From contig NZ_CP039268.1 in the NCBI RefSeq assembly GCF_009664085.1, positions 1,101,501-1,165,500 on the forward strand: DNA of 64,000 bases, in the 5' to 3' direction. The position numbers and the translations under genes were made by a program. The stretch's first letter is position 1. Every line of letters begins with the position of its first letter. Shown piece by piece: positions 7,739 to 15,093 of this stretch. The notes beneath the pieces were generated by a model. It had not been told where the DNA came from, made no database searches, and saw nothing but the letters and a program-made list of their open reading frames with translations. Source of the DNA: Thermochromatium tepidum ATCC 43061 (GTDB lineage: Bacteria > Pseudomonadota > Gammaproteobacteria > Chromatiales > Chromatiaceae).

Positions 7739-8360
7739 TTAATCGTGAAACAGCCAGTAAACCACACCGCCCACCACTGCCGCCCGCGACCACCGGCGCG
7801 GCAATCAGTACGCCCACGCCGGCTGCCATGCCCCCACCGACCACGCTGCCGATCGTCGCCAACCCAGCCGGTCCGGCTCCGGTCAGAAAGACGGTGGCGG
7901 CGGAAGCGCCGGTCCCCAGGGCGGCACCGACGTAAGTGCCATAGTGCGCGGCATCACAGGCCACCGGATCTTGGCAATCGGCGTACAGGGTCTGGTTCAT
8001 GATCTTGGCGGCGCTCAGCCCCGTCGCACCGCCGATCGTCACTGGCCCGCCCGCAGCGGCCAGGGTTTTCATGATCGTCGCGCCCGATCCGCTGGCGATG
8101 ACAGTCACAACCGTCGTGGTTTCAACCACGGACGCACCCGTAGCGACTGCATCGGCCGTCTTTGCAACCTGCTGCGCCTGCGGATTCTCCATCACACACG
8201 CGACGGTATCGGCCAACAGCTCGACACTATCAGCCGCCAAACCGAGCTTGTTCGCCCCATCCAGCACATTCACGCCAAACGCGGGCGCGCTGGCGGTGGT
8301 CAGCAAACCCAGGGCCAGCACCGTGCCGACTGCCGTTTGCCGTGCATGAAGATCGCACAT
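7739..8360 (-). CDS. Secreted or membrane glycine-zipper protein of unknown function (probable frameshift near the 3' end)
   Basis: The product starts with a signal-peptide-like segment (VGTVLALGLLTTASAPAFG). It continues with alanine/glycine/threonine-rich hydrophobic stretches and a glycine zipper near residues 170-190 (GPAGLATIGSVVGGGMAAGV). As read, the frame continues to 7707 with an arginine-rich tail. A one-base shift near 7785-7795 would instead give an ending VVGGVVYWLFHD and a stop at 7739-7741, a much more natural membrane terminus; the coordinates assume that. GAGG nine bases before the ATG supports the start. It shares the zipper motif with the larger protein at 8445-10367, so the two probably act together. 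No family was recognised. Confidence 0.5.
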
Positions 8361-8444
8361 CGTTCAAACCTCGCGGTGTGGTGAAGATGGGGCTCATTGT
8401 AGAGACCGCGCCGCACACTGCCGACGTCACAAGCTTGCAAAGAC

Positions 8445-10367
8445 TCACAAGCCATCCCGCACCGGAATGAAGACGCCATCGGTCGTGGTCTGGATGTCTG
8501 CGAACCCCGCAGCGATCAAGGCGCTGTAACGCGCGATGAGCTCGGCCTTCAGGGCCGCCTTCTCCTCGGCCAGGACGGAAAGGATGTCGGCGCGCATCGC
8601 GTCGCGCGAGACCGCCTCGTCGATCTCGATGGCGGCCTTGTCGACGGCCAGCCAGGTGCCGACGCCGGCGGCGATACCGCCGACGAGCCCGCACGCCGGT
8701 GCCGCTGGTCCAAAGGGGGCGCAGAGGGCGGTGCCAGTCACGGCTCCGGCCCCGCCGGCGGCCAGTACGCTCACGCCTTTCTTGGCGGCGAACTTGGCCA
8801 GCATGGCCGCGGCGGCCTGCACGCTTTTCTTGGCTGCGACCTTGGCCACGATCGTCGCCACCAACTTTTTCGAGATCAGCGCGGCGGTGACCGCGCCAAC
8901 CGTCGTGCCTGTGATTCCGGCCGCGCTCGCGCGCCAGACATCGCGTTCGAGGCGCCCCAGGTACTCGATATGCAAAGTCGCCTGTGCACAGGGGTTGTCA
9001 CGGATCCGGGCCTCCAGGTCGTCATGCACCGCCTGCGAGACGTTGGCCAGTTCCTTCAGTGAATCTTCCCGCAGGTCGGTGTCGATGATGCCCAGCCGGC
9101 GGTGAAAGTCCGTGGCTTCAAACAGATGGGCTTCGAGCTTCTGGTCCATGAACTGACCAAAGTCGTCGGTCGCCAGGGCAAACAGGCGCTCGTATTCGCC
9201 CATCACGGTGAAATACCAGTCCAGATAGTCGTCGACCGCCGATTCCACGGTGGCAAAGAGCAGATCGAGTTCACGCTCCACGCGCGACGCGATCTCGCGC
9301 CCGAGTTCCGCTTCACGCGCCTGGATCCGCGCATTCAAGGCGCTGGCGTGCTCGGCGTTCTGCTCGGCCTGCGCTCGACACGGATCGATCCAGTTCAGCG
9401 CCTCCGAAGCGGGCGACTGAAGGTCGCTTGGATCGAGATCGCGCAGTTTCAGCATGGGATAGAGCGAGAACAGCGCCAGGACCAGGATGGTCAGCACGAA
9501 GGTCTTGCCCAGCGCGCCCTCGCCGGTGAGCGACTCAGCGCGGATTGCCCGCTGTTCGACCAGCGTGAGCACACCGAGCAACAGGTGCGTGAACACGAAC
9601 GACAGCAGGCCCAGTTGCAGCAGGAACAGCCCCCAGGCCGCCAGCCGCATCTCAGGCGCTGGCAACGTCGGGATGTAACGTTGCGCGAGCGCCCAGATCC
9701 CCTGATCGATGGCGCCCAGCACGCCGACCAGCCAGCCGAGCCAGTCACAGGCAATGCCCTGCCGTTCACGCTCAAACGCCTGCTCAGCGACGGCGTGCCA
9801 GGTATCGTGACGCAGATCGGGCGCACCGATTACGAAGAAGTCCAGGATGAAGAACGCCAGGGTCAGCAGCCCCAGGTTGGCCAGACGCAGCGGCCAGCCA
9901 CGGACCACGACACCGAGCCACTCCGGTTTTACTTGGCCGGTGACCCGACGCTGGAAGAACCGATAGACTGCGGTCACCACCGACGCATCCACCATCAGGA
10001 CCATCCACTGCTGGGCGCTCAGTCGCGTGGCCATGACCAGCAGCAAGGCCGCCAACACCAGGGCGGGAACCACCAGAATCGCGGCACCGAGGTGTCCGCC
10101 CCAGAACAGACGGCGCGTCAGCGCCTCCTCGTGCATCGCACCGCTCAGTAACACCCGGCGCTTGAACAGAAAGCTCTCGCGCGTCGTCAGCCACAGCGGA
10201 TAGGCCAAGAGCACCACCAGCAAGGGCATGACCCAGCAGGGGGCGGAGTGCATGGCGGCGGCGATCAGGAGCAGGCCCAGCGTCGTCAGCAGGGGCCACA
10301 GGAACAGTCCCCAGGAACTGGTGGGCAATGCATTGGAAGAAGTGTCCGTGTCCAGTATGCAATTCAA
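8445..10367 (-). CDS. Large multi-pass membrane protein with coiled coil and glycine zipper, unknown function
   Basis: The product is about 640 residues. Roughly six hydrophobic segments fill the first 310 residues (for example GLFLWPLLTTLGLLLIAAAM and LGLLTLAFFILDFFVIG). A charged helical region with coiled-coil character follows (about 340-470, including ALNARIQAREAELGREIASR). Next comes an alanine/glycine-rich amphipathic stretch with a zipper (CGLVGGIAAGVGTWLAVDKA, about 570-590) and a helical tail. The glycine zipper suggests membrane insertion or pore formation (inference). No CARF domain was seen. The apparent start is a TTG with a weak site, and the upstream region is cut about 30 bp away by the duplicated cas6 fragment, so the true 5' end may be missing. 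Confidence 0.6.
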   Translation of the reverse strand: MNCILDTDTSSNALPTSSWGLFLWPLLTTLGLLLIAAAMHSAPCWVMPLLVVLLAYPLWLTTRESFLFKRRVLLSGAMHEEALTRRLFWGGHLGAAILVVPALVLAALLLVMATRLSAQQWMVLMVDASVVTAVYRFFQRRVTGQVKPEWLGVVVRGWPLRLANLGLLTLAFFILDFFVIGAPDLRHDTWHAVAEQAFERERQGIACDWLGWLVGVLGAIDQGIWALAQRYIPTLPAPEMRLAAWGLFLLQLGLLSFVFTHLLLGVLTLVEQRAIRAESLTGEGALGKTFVLTILVLALFSLYPMLKLRDLDPSDLQSPASEALNWIDPCRAQAEQNAEHASALNARIQAREAELGREIASRVERELDLLFATVESAVDDYLDWYFTVMGEYERLFALATDDFGQFMDQKLEAHLFEATDFHRRLGIIDTDLREDSLKELANVSQAVHDDLEARIRDNPCAQATLHIEYLGRLERDVWRASAAGITGTTVGAVTAALISKKLVATIVAKVAAKKSVQAAAAMLAKFAAKKGVSVLAAGGAGAVTGTALCAPFGPAAPACGLVGGIAAGVGTWLAVDKAAIEIDEAVSRDAMRADILSVLAEEKAALKAELIARYSALIAAGFADIQTTTDGVFIPVRDGL

Positions 10368-10398
10368 CCTCGAAAGGAGTGTAGGTCAGGTGTTCAGT

Positions 10399-10682
10399 CG
10401 CGCGCCGATGCGCCGCCCGTCGCGCTTGAGCCGCCAGGGGGTGAGCAGGTGCAGATGGGCGCATGCCGGGACTGGCGGCACCAGGGGCGCGGTGGTCTCC
10501 AGCGCCTCATAGCGTCCGACGGTGGCGTCATAGACCGTCTGCCAGTCCTCTGCGCCGAGCGTCCCTTCGCGCTCGACGGCGGTCAGGGTGAAGCGTCCGC
10601 CTGAGCGCCCGAAACCGCGCGCCCCGGCCAGGCCGAAGGCGTGGATCAGGTAGGGCATCTGCTGGATGCCCGCGCCCAGCAA
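10399..10682 (-). pseudogene. Duplicated internal fragment of cas6
   Basis: This stretch matches 3701-3984 within cas6 at nearly every base and translates to the same middle segment (LLGAGIQQMPYLIHAFGLAG and on to LLTPWRLKRDGRRIGAR) with a few changes. It is joined at 10682 to a copy of the DNA upstream of cas6. It lacks both ends of the gene and is non-functional. Confidence 0.92.
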
Positions 10683-11111
10683 GACGGGCCACCGGCGCGG
10701 GGTGCATCGTCTCAGCTTTGGTTGGTCATCGCCGGGGCTGCAGGCTTGCGCCAGTTGGAATTCAGGTTCGCACGCGGGCGTGCACATGGAAGTGTCGCCT
10801 TAAGCGCAGTTGACACCAAGTGATCTAGATCAATTTTCGAGCCGAGTGTGGAGGCGGGTTGTAGAGGGGGGCTTTCGATTTGTGGGAGTGGCTTTAGCCG
10901 CGATTCGGAGCCGATTTATTTGTCGCGGCCAAAAGCCGCATCCTCCGGGATGCGTGGGTGGGGTAGGAGCGCCTTCAGGCGCGATCGCAGCGCTCGATGC
11001 CGGTTTCACCGCCCCAATCGCGGCTAAAACCGCTCCTACCGTTGTGATTTCGGCCAGTCAGCGCACGACGCTCGAGTCTTAATCCCCTCAAAAGCGGGTC
11101 TCGATGCGAAC
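10682..11111. repeat. Long direct repeat, copy 2
   Basis: This is a near-identical copy of 4495-4924 in the same orientation, including the FNR-like palindrome (10820-10833) and the REP cluster (10882-11040). Differences are concentrated in the REP region (for example around 10990-11015), so the duplication is not brand new. No gene is seen in it. Confidence 0.9.
10882..11040. repeat. REP-like palindrome cluster, second copy
   Basis: Three REP palindromes are arranged as at 4695-4853, carried along in the long direct repeat. Confidence 0.75.
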
Positions 11112-11126
11112 CCCTTGTGGATAACT

Positions 11127-11432
11127 TTAGGGGGCAAGCATGGATTTCGCCTCGGTCGCGTGTGCCCCGATCATGATGCCAAGGAGATGCACGTCATCGC
11201 CCTGTCGCTCATAGAGCACGCGCAGACCCTGGACGCTGTAGTCGCGGGTCTCGTCCCTTTGGCCCAGCGCGCGCGGCTGATCCAGCCTGGGCCGGACCAG
11301 CAACCGCTCAGCCCCCTGAAAGACCTGCTCGACCAGCCGCCGGGCCTGGATGGCCGAATCCCGGGCGACGAAGGCGGCGATGGCCTCGAGGTCGTCGAGC
11401 GCGGCGCGCGACCAGATCAGCTCTCCAGCCAT
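11127..11432 (-). CDS. ParE/RelE-superfamily toxin
   Basis: The 101-residue protein has the ParE/RelE fold pattern: an N-terminal LIWSRAALDDLEAIAAFVAR helix, then ARRLVEQVFQGAERLL, and the strand-rich C-terminus RDYSVQGLRVLYERQGDDVH and ILGIMIGAH-like residues. ParE members poison gyrase and RelE members cut mRNA in the ribosome; which applies here cannot be told. Its start overlaps the antitoxin's 3' end by 16 bp, the usual coupled toxin-antitoxin arrangement with the antitoxin first. Confidence 0.8.
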   Translation of the reverse strand: MAGELIWSRAALDDLEAIAAFVARDSAIQARRLVEQVFQGAERLLVRPRLDQPRALGQRDETRDYSVQGLRVLYERQGDDVHLLGIMIGAHATEAKSMLAP

Positions 11433-11689
11433 CGATCCAGCCGCTGCCTGGCTTCGTCGTTGAGATAACCGCGCCCCTGGGCGATGTCCTCACGTCCACG
11501 TTCGGCCTTCTCCAGCCGATAGAGGTGATACTGGATGTCTTCCAGGGTGCAGTCGTCGGGCAATTGGCGCAGCAGTTCGGTCACGATCTGCTTGGCATGG
11601 CGCGCGGTTGGTGTTCGTGCCGTCGTCGCCGCGACAGGCGGAGACAGGGGGGCGCGAACACCAGGGCGAAGGTCGTCGGGAATCTCCAT
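11417..11689 (-). CDS. Antitoxin of the ParE/RelE-type pair
   Basis: The 90-residue protein has a disordered, proline/threonine-rich N-terminus. A helical C-terminal half follows (QIVTELLRQLPDDCTLEDIQ, then YHLYRLEKAERGREDI), resembling antitoxins annotated as addiction-module proteins. The partner toxin follows with a 16-bp overlap. The exact antitoxin family is not certain; the position and size are the main evidence. The pair lies between a CRISPR-associated block and the molybdenum-cofactor genes. Confidence 0.7.
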   Translation of the reverse strand: MEIPDDLRPGVRAPLSPPVAATTARTPTARHAKQIVTELLRQLPDDCTLEDIQYHLYRLEKAERGREDIAQGRGYLNDEARQRLDRWLES

Positions 11690-11744
11690 AAGCCAAGGAC
11701 CCTAGGGTTGTGGATCGTCGTAGGTGTGAGTCAGCCCAATGGTC

Positions 11745-11999
11745 TCAGCCACCGGTGACCGGCGGGAAGAAGGCGACCTCCTGTCCGTCCAGGATCGGCG
11801 TCTCGGGGTGGGCCAGATCCTGTTCCACGGCGGCAAGAACGATCGCATCGGCGCCGAGCATCTCCGCCCAGACGCCACCCCGCGCACACAGCTGCCGGCG
11901 CAGTGCGGCGACGGTCGCGGTCTGCGCCGACCAGTCGAGCTGTTCTTCGCTGGTCGCGAGCCGTTCACGCAGCCGGGCAAAATAGCGGATCCGAATCAT
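11745..11999 (-). CDS. moaD: Molybdopterin synthase sulfur-carrier subunit MoaD
   Basis: MoaD carries a C-terminal thiocarboxylate that donates sulfur to precursor Z during molybdopterin synthesis, acting with MoaE. The 84-residue protein starts MIRIRYFARLRERL and ends in the diagnostic double glycine (FFPPVTGG). The ATG at 11999 fits the family length; an upstream in-frame start would add ten residues. It originally followed moeA directly and is now separated from the full-length moeA by the integron insertion. moaE is not in the window. Confidence 0.9.
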   Translation of the reverse strand: MIRIRYFARLRERLATSEEQLDWSAQTATVAALRRQLCARGGVWAEMLGADAIVLAAVEQDLAHPETPILDGQEVAFFPPVTGG

Positions 12000-12025
12000 G
12001 GTGTCCTCTTTGAAGCTTGGTGCGA

Positions 12026-12391
12026 TCAATAGAACAGCTCGGCAAAGGGCAGGAACTCGACCGGGTCACCGCGCGCGATGACCTGTCCCGGCTGGAGCTG
12101 GACCAGGCCATCGGCCCAGGCGACCGAGGACAGCACCGCCGAGGAGCGGCTGGGATAGACCGCGACCTCCAGCTCGCCATCGGCCCCGCGTTCCAGACGC
12201 GCACGCTGGAATTCGAGCCGCCGGTCTGGGCGCGGCCAGTCGAAACCGGCGCGGATCCGAAGCGGTCGCACCTCTAGCTCGCCCGCCACGCCCTGCATCC
12301 GGAGGATCAAGGGGCGCGCAAACAGCACGGCGGTGACAAAGAGCGAGACCGGATTGCCAGGACAGCCGAGCAGCGGCCTGCCCTGGACCTC
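12026..12391 (-). pseudogene. Duplicated 3' end of moeA
   Basis: Bases 12039-12391 appear identical to 13286-13638, the 3' end of the full-length moeA. This copy keeps what is probably the original ending (EFLPFAELFY and stop) and the original neighbour moaD. Its 5' side is fused in frame to an integron-integrase fragment. It encodes only about the last 120 residues (MoeA domain IV and part of III), so it cannot be functional MoeA. Confidence 0.93.
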
Positions 12392-12652
12392 ACGATAGAG
12401 GAACAGAATCGCCGACAGGGCCTGATTCTGCGTCAAAGCCGCCACCTGGCCATTGACCGCCAGATCGGTCAGAAACGCCTCGACCTCCGCGGCCCCCAGC
12501 TCACGCGGGTGACGCTTGCCGTGGAACAGGATGAAGCGCTTGATCCAATGCACATATTGACCTTCCGTGCGGATGGAATAATGCTTCGTCCTGAGCCGTT
12601 CGCGCACCTGGTCGAGCAGGCGGGGTGGCTGGGGAGCGTTGGGAGGTGTCAT
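12392..12652 (-). pseudogene. intI: Integron integrase intI, N-terminal fragment fused to moeA'
   Basis: From an ATG at 12652, about 87 codons match the N-terminal SAM-like domain of integron tyrosine recombinases (LLDQVRERLRTKHYSIRTEG, then YVHWIKRFILFHGKRHP, then ALSAILFLYREV). The catalytic domain is gone. The frame runs straight into moeA codons at GRPLLGCPG, giving a continuous hybrid frame 12026-12652. Both genes encode an EV-x-G segment at the junction, which suggests recombination at microhomology. It is oriented away from the attI core and cassette, as in a normal integron platform. Confidence 0.88.
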
Positions 12653-12764
12653 ATCTGGGGTCCTGCGGGCAAGGTTCTTTTTTATCAATCTGTTATACAG
12701 AATGCCCGCTTGCTAATAGGCATAACGCATCCAGATTATACACCTATATCGGTGTCTACTTTAC

Positions 12765-12771
12765 GTTAGAA
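12765..12771 (+). other. Integron recombination core (attI side)
   Basis: GTTAGAA, followed by GG, lies 113 bp from the intI fragment start and matches the core at the end of the attC site (13278-13284). The cassette therefore spans 12766-13278. The AT-rich DNA between 12653 and 12764 is the expected place for attI accessory sequence and cassette promoter, but no convincing -35/-10 pair was pinned down. Confidence 0.65.
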
Positions 12772-12807
12772 GGACGTCAAGACACAGGCACCCACGGGGT
12801 AGCAGAC

Positions 12808-13023
12808 ATGCACAACGAATTCACCGCAGTACTTGAGCGGGACGGTGAGTGGTACATCGCCTACTGTCCTGAGGTCCCGGGCGCGAACGGTCAGGGACGG
12901 AGCAAGGAGGAGGCCCGGAAGAGCCTCTCCGAGGCAATCGCCCTGATTCTCGAGGACCGGCGAGAAGACGCGTTTAGGGGCCTGCCAGCGGACGCCGAGC
13001 GTGACGTGGTCGTGGTCGAATGA
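12808..13023 (+). CDS. hicB: HicB-family antitoxin (integron cassette)
   Basis: The 71-residue protein has the partially RNase H-like HicB fold: EFTAVLERDGEWYIAYCPEV (two strands, then the P-E-V loop), GQGRSKEEARKSLSEAIALI (helix), and a short acidic tail. It neutralises HicA by masking its active site. It overlaps hicA by ATGA at 13020-13023, with hicB first. No DNA-binding domain is visible, so autoregulation may be weak; transcription probably comes from the integron platform. Confidence 0.85.
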   Translation: MHNEFTAVLERDGEWYIAYCPEVPGANGQGRSKEEARKSLSEAIALILEDRREDAFRGLPADAERDVVVVE

Positions 13024-13214
13024 AGCGAGGGGCTCTGCTACGCCACCTCCGGCGCCACGGGTGCTTTCTGAAGCGCGAAGGGAGTTCGCATTCTCTATGG
13101 TGCAATCCGCGTACAGGTGCTGTAGAGGCTGTGCCGAGACACGCCGAGGTTGCAGACCGATTGTGTCAGAAGATTTGCCGTGGCCTCTCGCTTCCAGAGT
13201 TGGGTCGCAAGTAG
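13020..13214 (+). CDS. hicA: HicA mRNA interferase toxin (integron cassette)
   Basis: The 64-residue HicA has a double-stranded-RNA-binding-like fold. It shows the family features LLRHLRRHGCFLKREGSSHS, with the catalytic histidine in SSHSLW, and a second histidine in VPRHAEV. It cleaves mRNA and arrests growth unless bound by HicB. The stop lies only 5 bp before the attC site, the compact spacing usual for gene cassettes. Confidence 0.85.
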   Translation: MKRGALLRHLRRHGCFLKREGSSHSLWCNPRTGAVEAVPRHAEVADRLCQKICRGLSLPELGRK

Positions 13215-13218
13215 CGCC

Positions 13219-13284
13219 TTCTAACAAGCGGCTGGAACGGGACCGCTTGCTTCGCTGCGCGGCCCCTCAGCCGCAACGTTAGAA
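13219..13284 (+). other. attC recombination site of the hicBA cassette
   Basis: TTCTAAC at 13219-13225 and its complement GTTAGAA at 13278-13284 bound a 66-bp imperfect palindrome. The inner pair is AAGCGGCTG and CAGCCGC, and the GC-rich centre can pair. This is the classic R''-L''-L'-R' layout of an attC. The core's TTA (13279-13281) is read on the minus strand as the TAA stop of the full-length moeA. Confidence 0.85.
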
Positions 13285-14529
13285 GTCGGCAAAGGGCAGG
13301 AACTCGACCGGGTCACCGCGCGCGATGACCTGTCCCGGCTGGAGCTGGACCAGGCCATCGGCCCAGGCGACCGAGGACAGCACCGCCGAGGAGCGGCTGG
13401 GATAGACCGCGACCTCCAGCTCGCCATCGGCCCCGCGTTCCAGACGCGCACGCTGGAATTCGAGCCGCCGGTCTGGGCGCGGCCAGTCGAAACCGGCGCG
13501 GATCCGAAGCGGTCGCACCTCTAGCTCGCCCGCCACGCCCTGCATCCGGAGGATCAAGGGGCGCGCAAACAGCACGGCGGTGACAAAGAGCGAGACCGGA
13601 TTGCCAGGACAGCCGAGCAGCGGCCTGCCCTGGACCTCGCCAAAGACGAGCGGCTTGCCGGGGCGGATCTTCACCTGATGGAACTCGATCCGACCGAGTC
13701 GCTCGACGGCGGGCTTGAGGTGATCCTCCTCGCCGACCGAGACCCCGCCGCTGGCGATGATCAGATCGGCCTCGCGTGCGCCGCGGGCCATGGCCGCAAC
13801 GGTCGATTCGAGATCGTCGGCGACGATGCCGAGATCCACCACCTCACAGCCCCAGGTCTGCAATAGCCCCATGAGGACGAAACGGTTGGAGTTATAGATC
13901 TGGCCGGGCTTCAGCGGTTCGCCGGGCAACGCCAGCTCGTCGCCGCTGGAGAGCAGCGCCACCCGCAGCCGCCGATGAACGACGAGCCTCGCCACGCCGA
14001 CCGAAGCCGCCAGACCTAGATGCGCCGGCGTCAACCGCGTGCCGGATGCGATGACCTCGGCGCCAGCCCGGATGTCCTCGCCCGCGCGGCGGATATTGGC
14101 GCCGGCCTTGATCTCGAGCGGAATCCGCACCTGTCCGTCGGACGCCTCGCACACCTCCTGTTCGACCACGGTATCCGCGCCCTCAGGCACAGGCGCACCG
14201 GTGAAGATCCGTGCCGCCGTGCCGGGGGCCAGCGGTTTGCCGACCGCGCCGGCCGGGATGCGCTGAGCGACCGCAAGACAACCGTCGTGCGCGCTCAGAT
14301 CGGCGTGCCGGATGGCATAGCCGTCCATGGCGCTGTTGTCCCAGCCGGGCACATCCAGGGTGCTCACCACGGGTTCGGCCAGCACCCGACCAAGCGCCGC
14401 TTCGAGCGGCAGGGTCTCGGTGCCGGCGATGGGTGAGACACGCGCCGTCAGAATGGCGACCGCCTGGTCCTTGGTCAGGGTCTTGCCGCCAGTTGCAACC
14501 GGTGCACAGTCGTTGGGTCGATCCATCAT
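13279..14529 (-). CDS. moeA: Molybdopterin molybdenumtransferase MoeA
   Basis: MoeA inserts molybdate into adenylylated molybdopterin. The 416-residue protein has the family motifs DVPGWDNSAMDGYAIR near residue 55, IFTGAPVPEGADTVV, the GGVSVGEEDH metal/pterin loop, and the C-terminal GCPGNPVS loop with the beta-barrel domain IV. The start ATG overlaps the moaB stop (ATGA at 14526-14529). The last residues are altered: the sequence ends EFLPFADF with a stop supplied by the integron attC, whereas the displaced copy ends EFLPFAELFY. This small change probably does not inactivate it. Confidence 0.94.
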   Translation of the reverse strand: MMDRPNDCAPVATGGKTLTKDQAVAILTARVSPIAGTETLPLEAALGRVLAEPVVSTLDVPGWDNSAMDGYAIRHADLSAHDGCLAVAQRIPAGAVGKPLAPGTAARIFTGAPVPEGADTVVEQEVCEASDGQVRIPLEIKAGANIRRAGEDIRAGAEVIASGTRLTPAHLGLAASVGVARLVVHRRLRVALLSSGDELALPGEPLKPGQIYNSNRFVLMGLLQTWGCEVVDLGIVADDLESTVAAMARGAREADLIIASGGVSVGEEDHLKPAVERLGRIEFHQVKIRPGKPLVFGEVQGRPLLGCPGNPVSLFVTAVLFARPLILRMQGVAGELEVRPLRIRAGFDWPRPDRRLEFQRARLERGADGELEVAVYPSRSSAVLSSVAWADGLVQLQPGQVIARGDPVEFLPFADF

Positions 14530-15056
14530 CGTTCCAATAAACGCGGGATGAGTTGAGCGAAATTGCAAGGCCGGGTGCGGATGTCCAGTTGGGGTTTTAG
14601 GATCCGCTCCCAAGCCGTGCGACAGGCCCCGGTCGAACCGGGCAGGCAGAAGACGAAGGTGCCATTGGCGAGACCAGCGAAGGCGCGCGACTGGAGCGCC
14701 GCGGCGCCGATCTCCTCGAACGAGACCTGCCGGAACAGCTCACCGAAGCCTTCGACCTGTTTGTCGAGCAGTGGGACAATGGCCTCGGGTGTGCTGTCGC
14801 GCCCGGTGATCCCTGTGCCCCCGGTGGTCAGGATCACCTCGATCTCGGGGTCGGCGATCCAGCGCGAGACGACCGCGCGCAACTGATAGACGTCGTCGCG
14901 GACGATCTCGCGGGCGACGACCGCGTGGCCGTCCGCCTCGGCGCGTTCGCGTAACAGTTGGCCGGAGGTATCCTGGGCTTCGTCCCGACTGTCCGAGACG
15001 GTCAGGATCGCCAGTCGCAGCGGACGAAATGGCTGCTCGATGAAATGTGCGCTCAT
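14526..15056 (-). CDS. moaB: Molybdenum cofactor biosynthesis protein MoaB/Mog family
   Basis: MoaB/MogA-family proteins bind and adenylylate molybdopterin before metal insertion. The 176-residue product has LAILTVSDSRDEAQDTSGQ at the N-terminus, the hallmark TTGGTGITGRDSTPEA loop near residue 90, and CLPGSTGACRTAW towards the end. The ATG at 15056 fits the family length; the upstream in-frame extension runs into ilvD. It overlaps moeA by four bases, so the two are translationally coupled. It starts 37 bp downstream of ilvD, which is a separate pathway. Confidence 0.92.
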   Translation of the reverse strand: MSAHFIEQPFRPLRLAILTVSDSRDEAQDTSGQLLRERAEADGHAVVAREIVRDDVYQLRAVVSRWIADPEIEVILTTGGTGITGRDSTPEAIVPLLDKQVEGFGELFRQVSFEEIGAAALQSRAFAGLANGTFVFCLPGSTGACRTAWERILKPQLDIRTRPCNFAQLIPRLLER

Positions 15057-15093
15057 GATGCGTACCGATGGCGTCGAGTATCCCGGGGGTCCG

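Noticed and set aside
7739-10367. Colicin or holin assignment for the glycine-zipper proteins
   Set aside because: The zipper motif alone is too general; length and topology do not match a colicin pore domain or holin well enough to name them.
1-11111. CRISPR repeat-spacer array near the cas genes
   Set aside because: No run of regularly spaced 25-40-bp direct repeats was seen; the repeats here are REP palindromes and one long duplication.
12690-12764. LexA-type SOS box in the integron promoter region
   Set aside because: CTGTTATACAG is palindromic but its half-site spacing does not fit the CTGT-N8-ACAG consensus.
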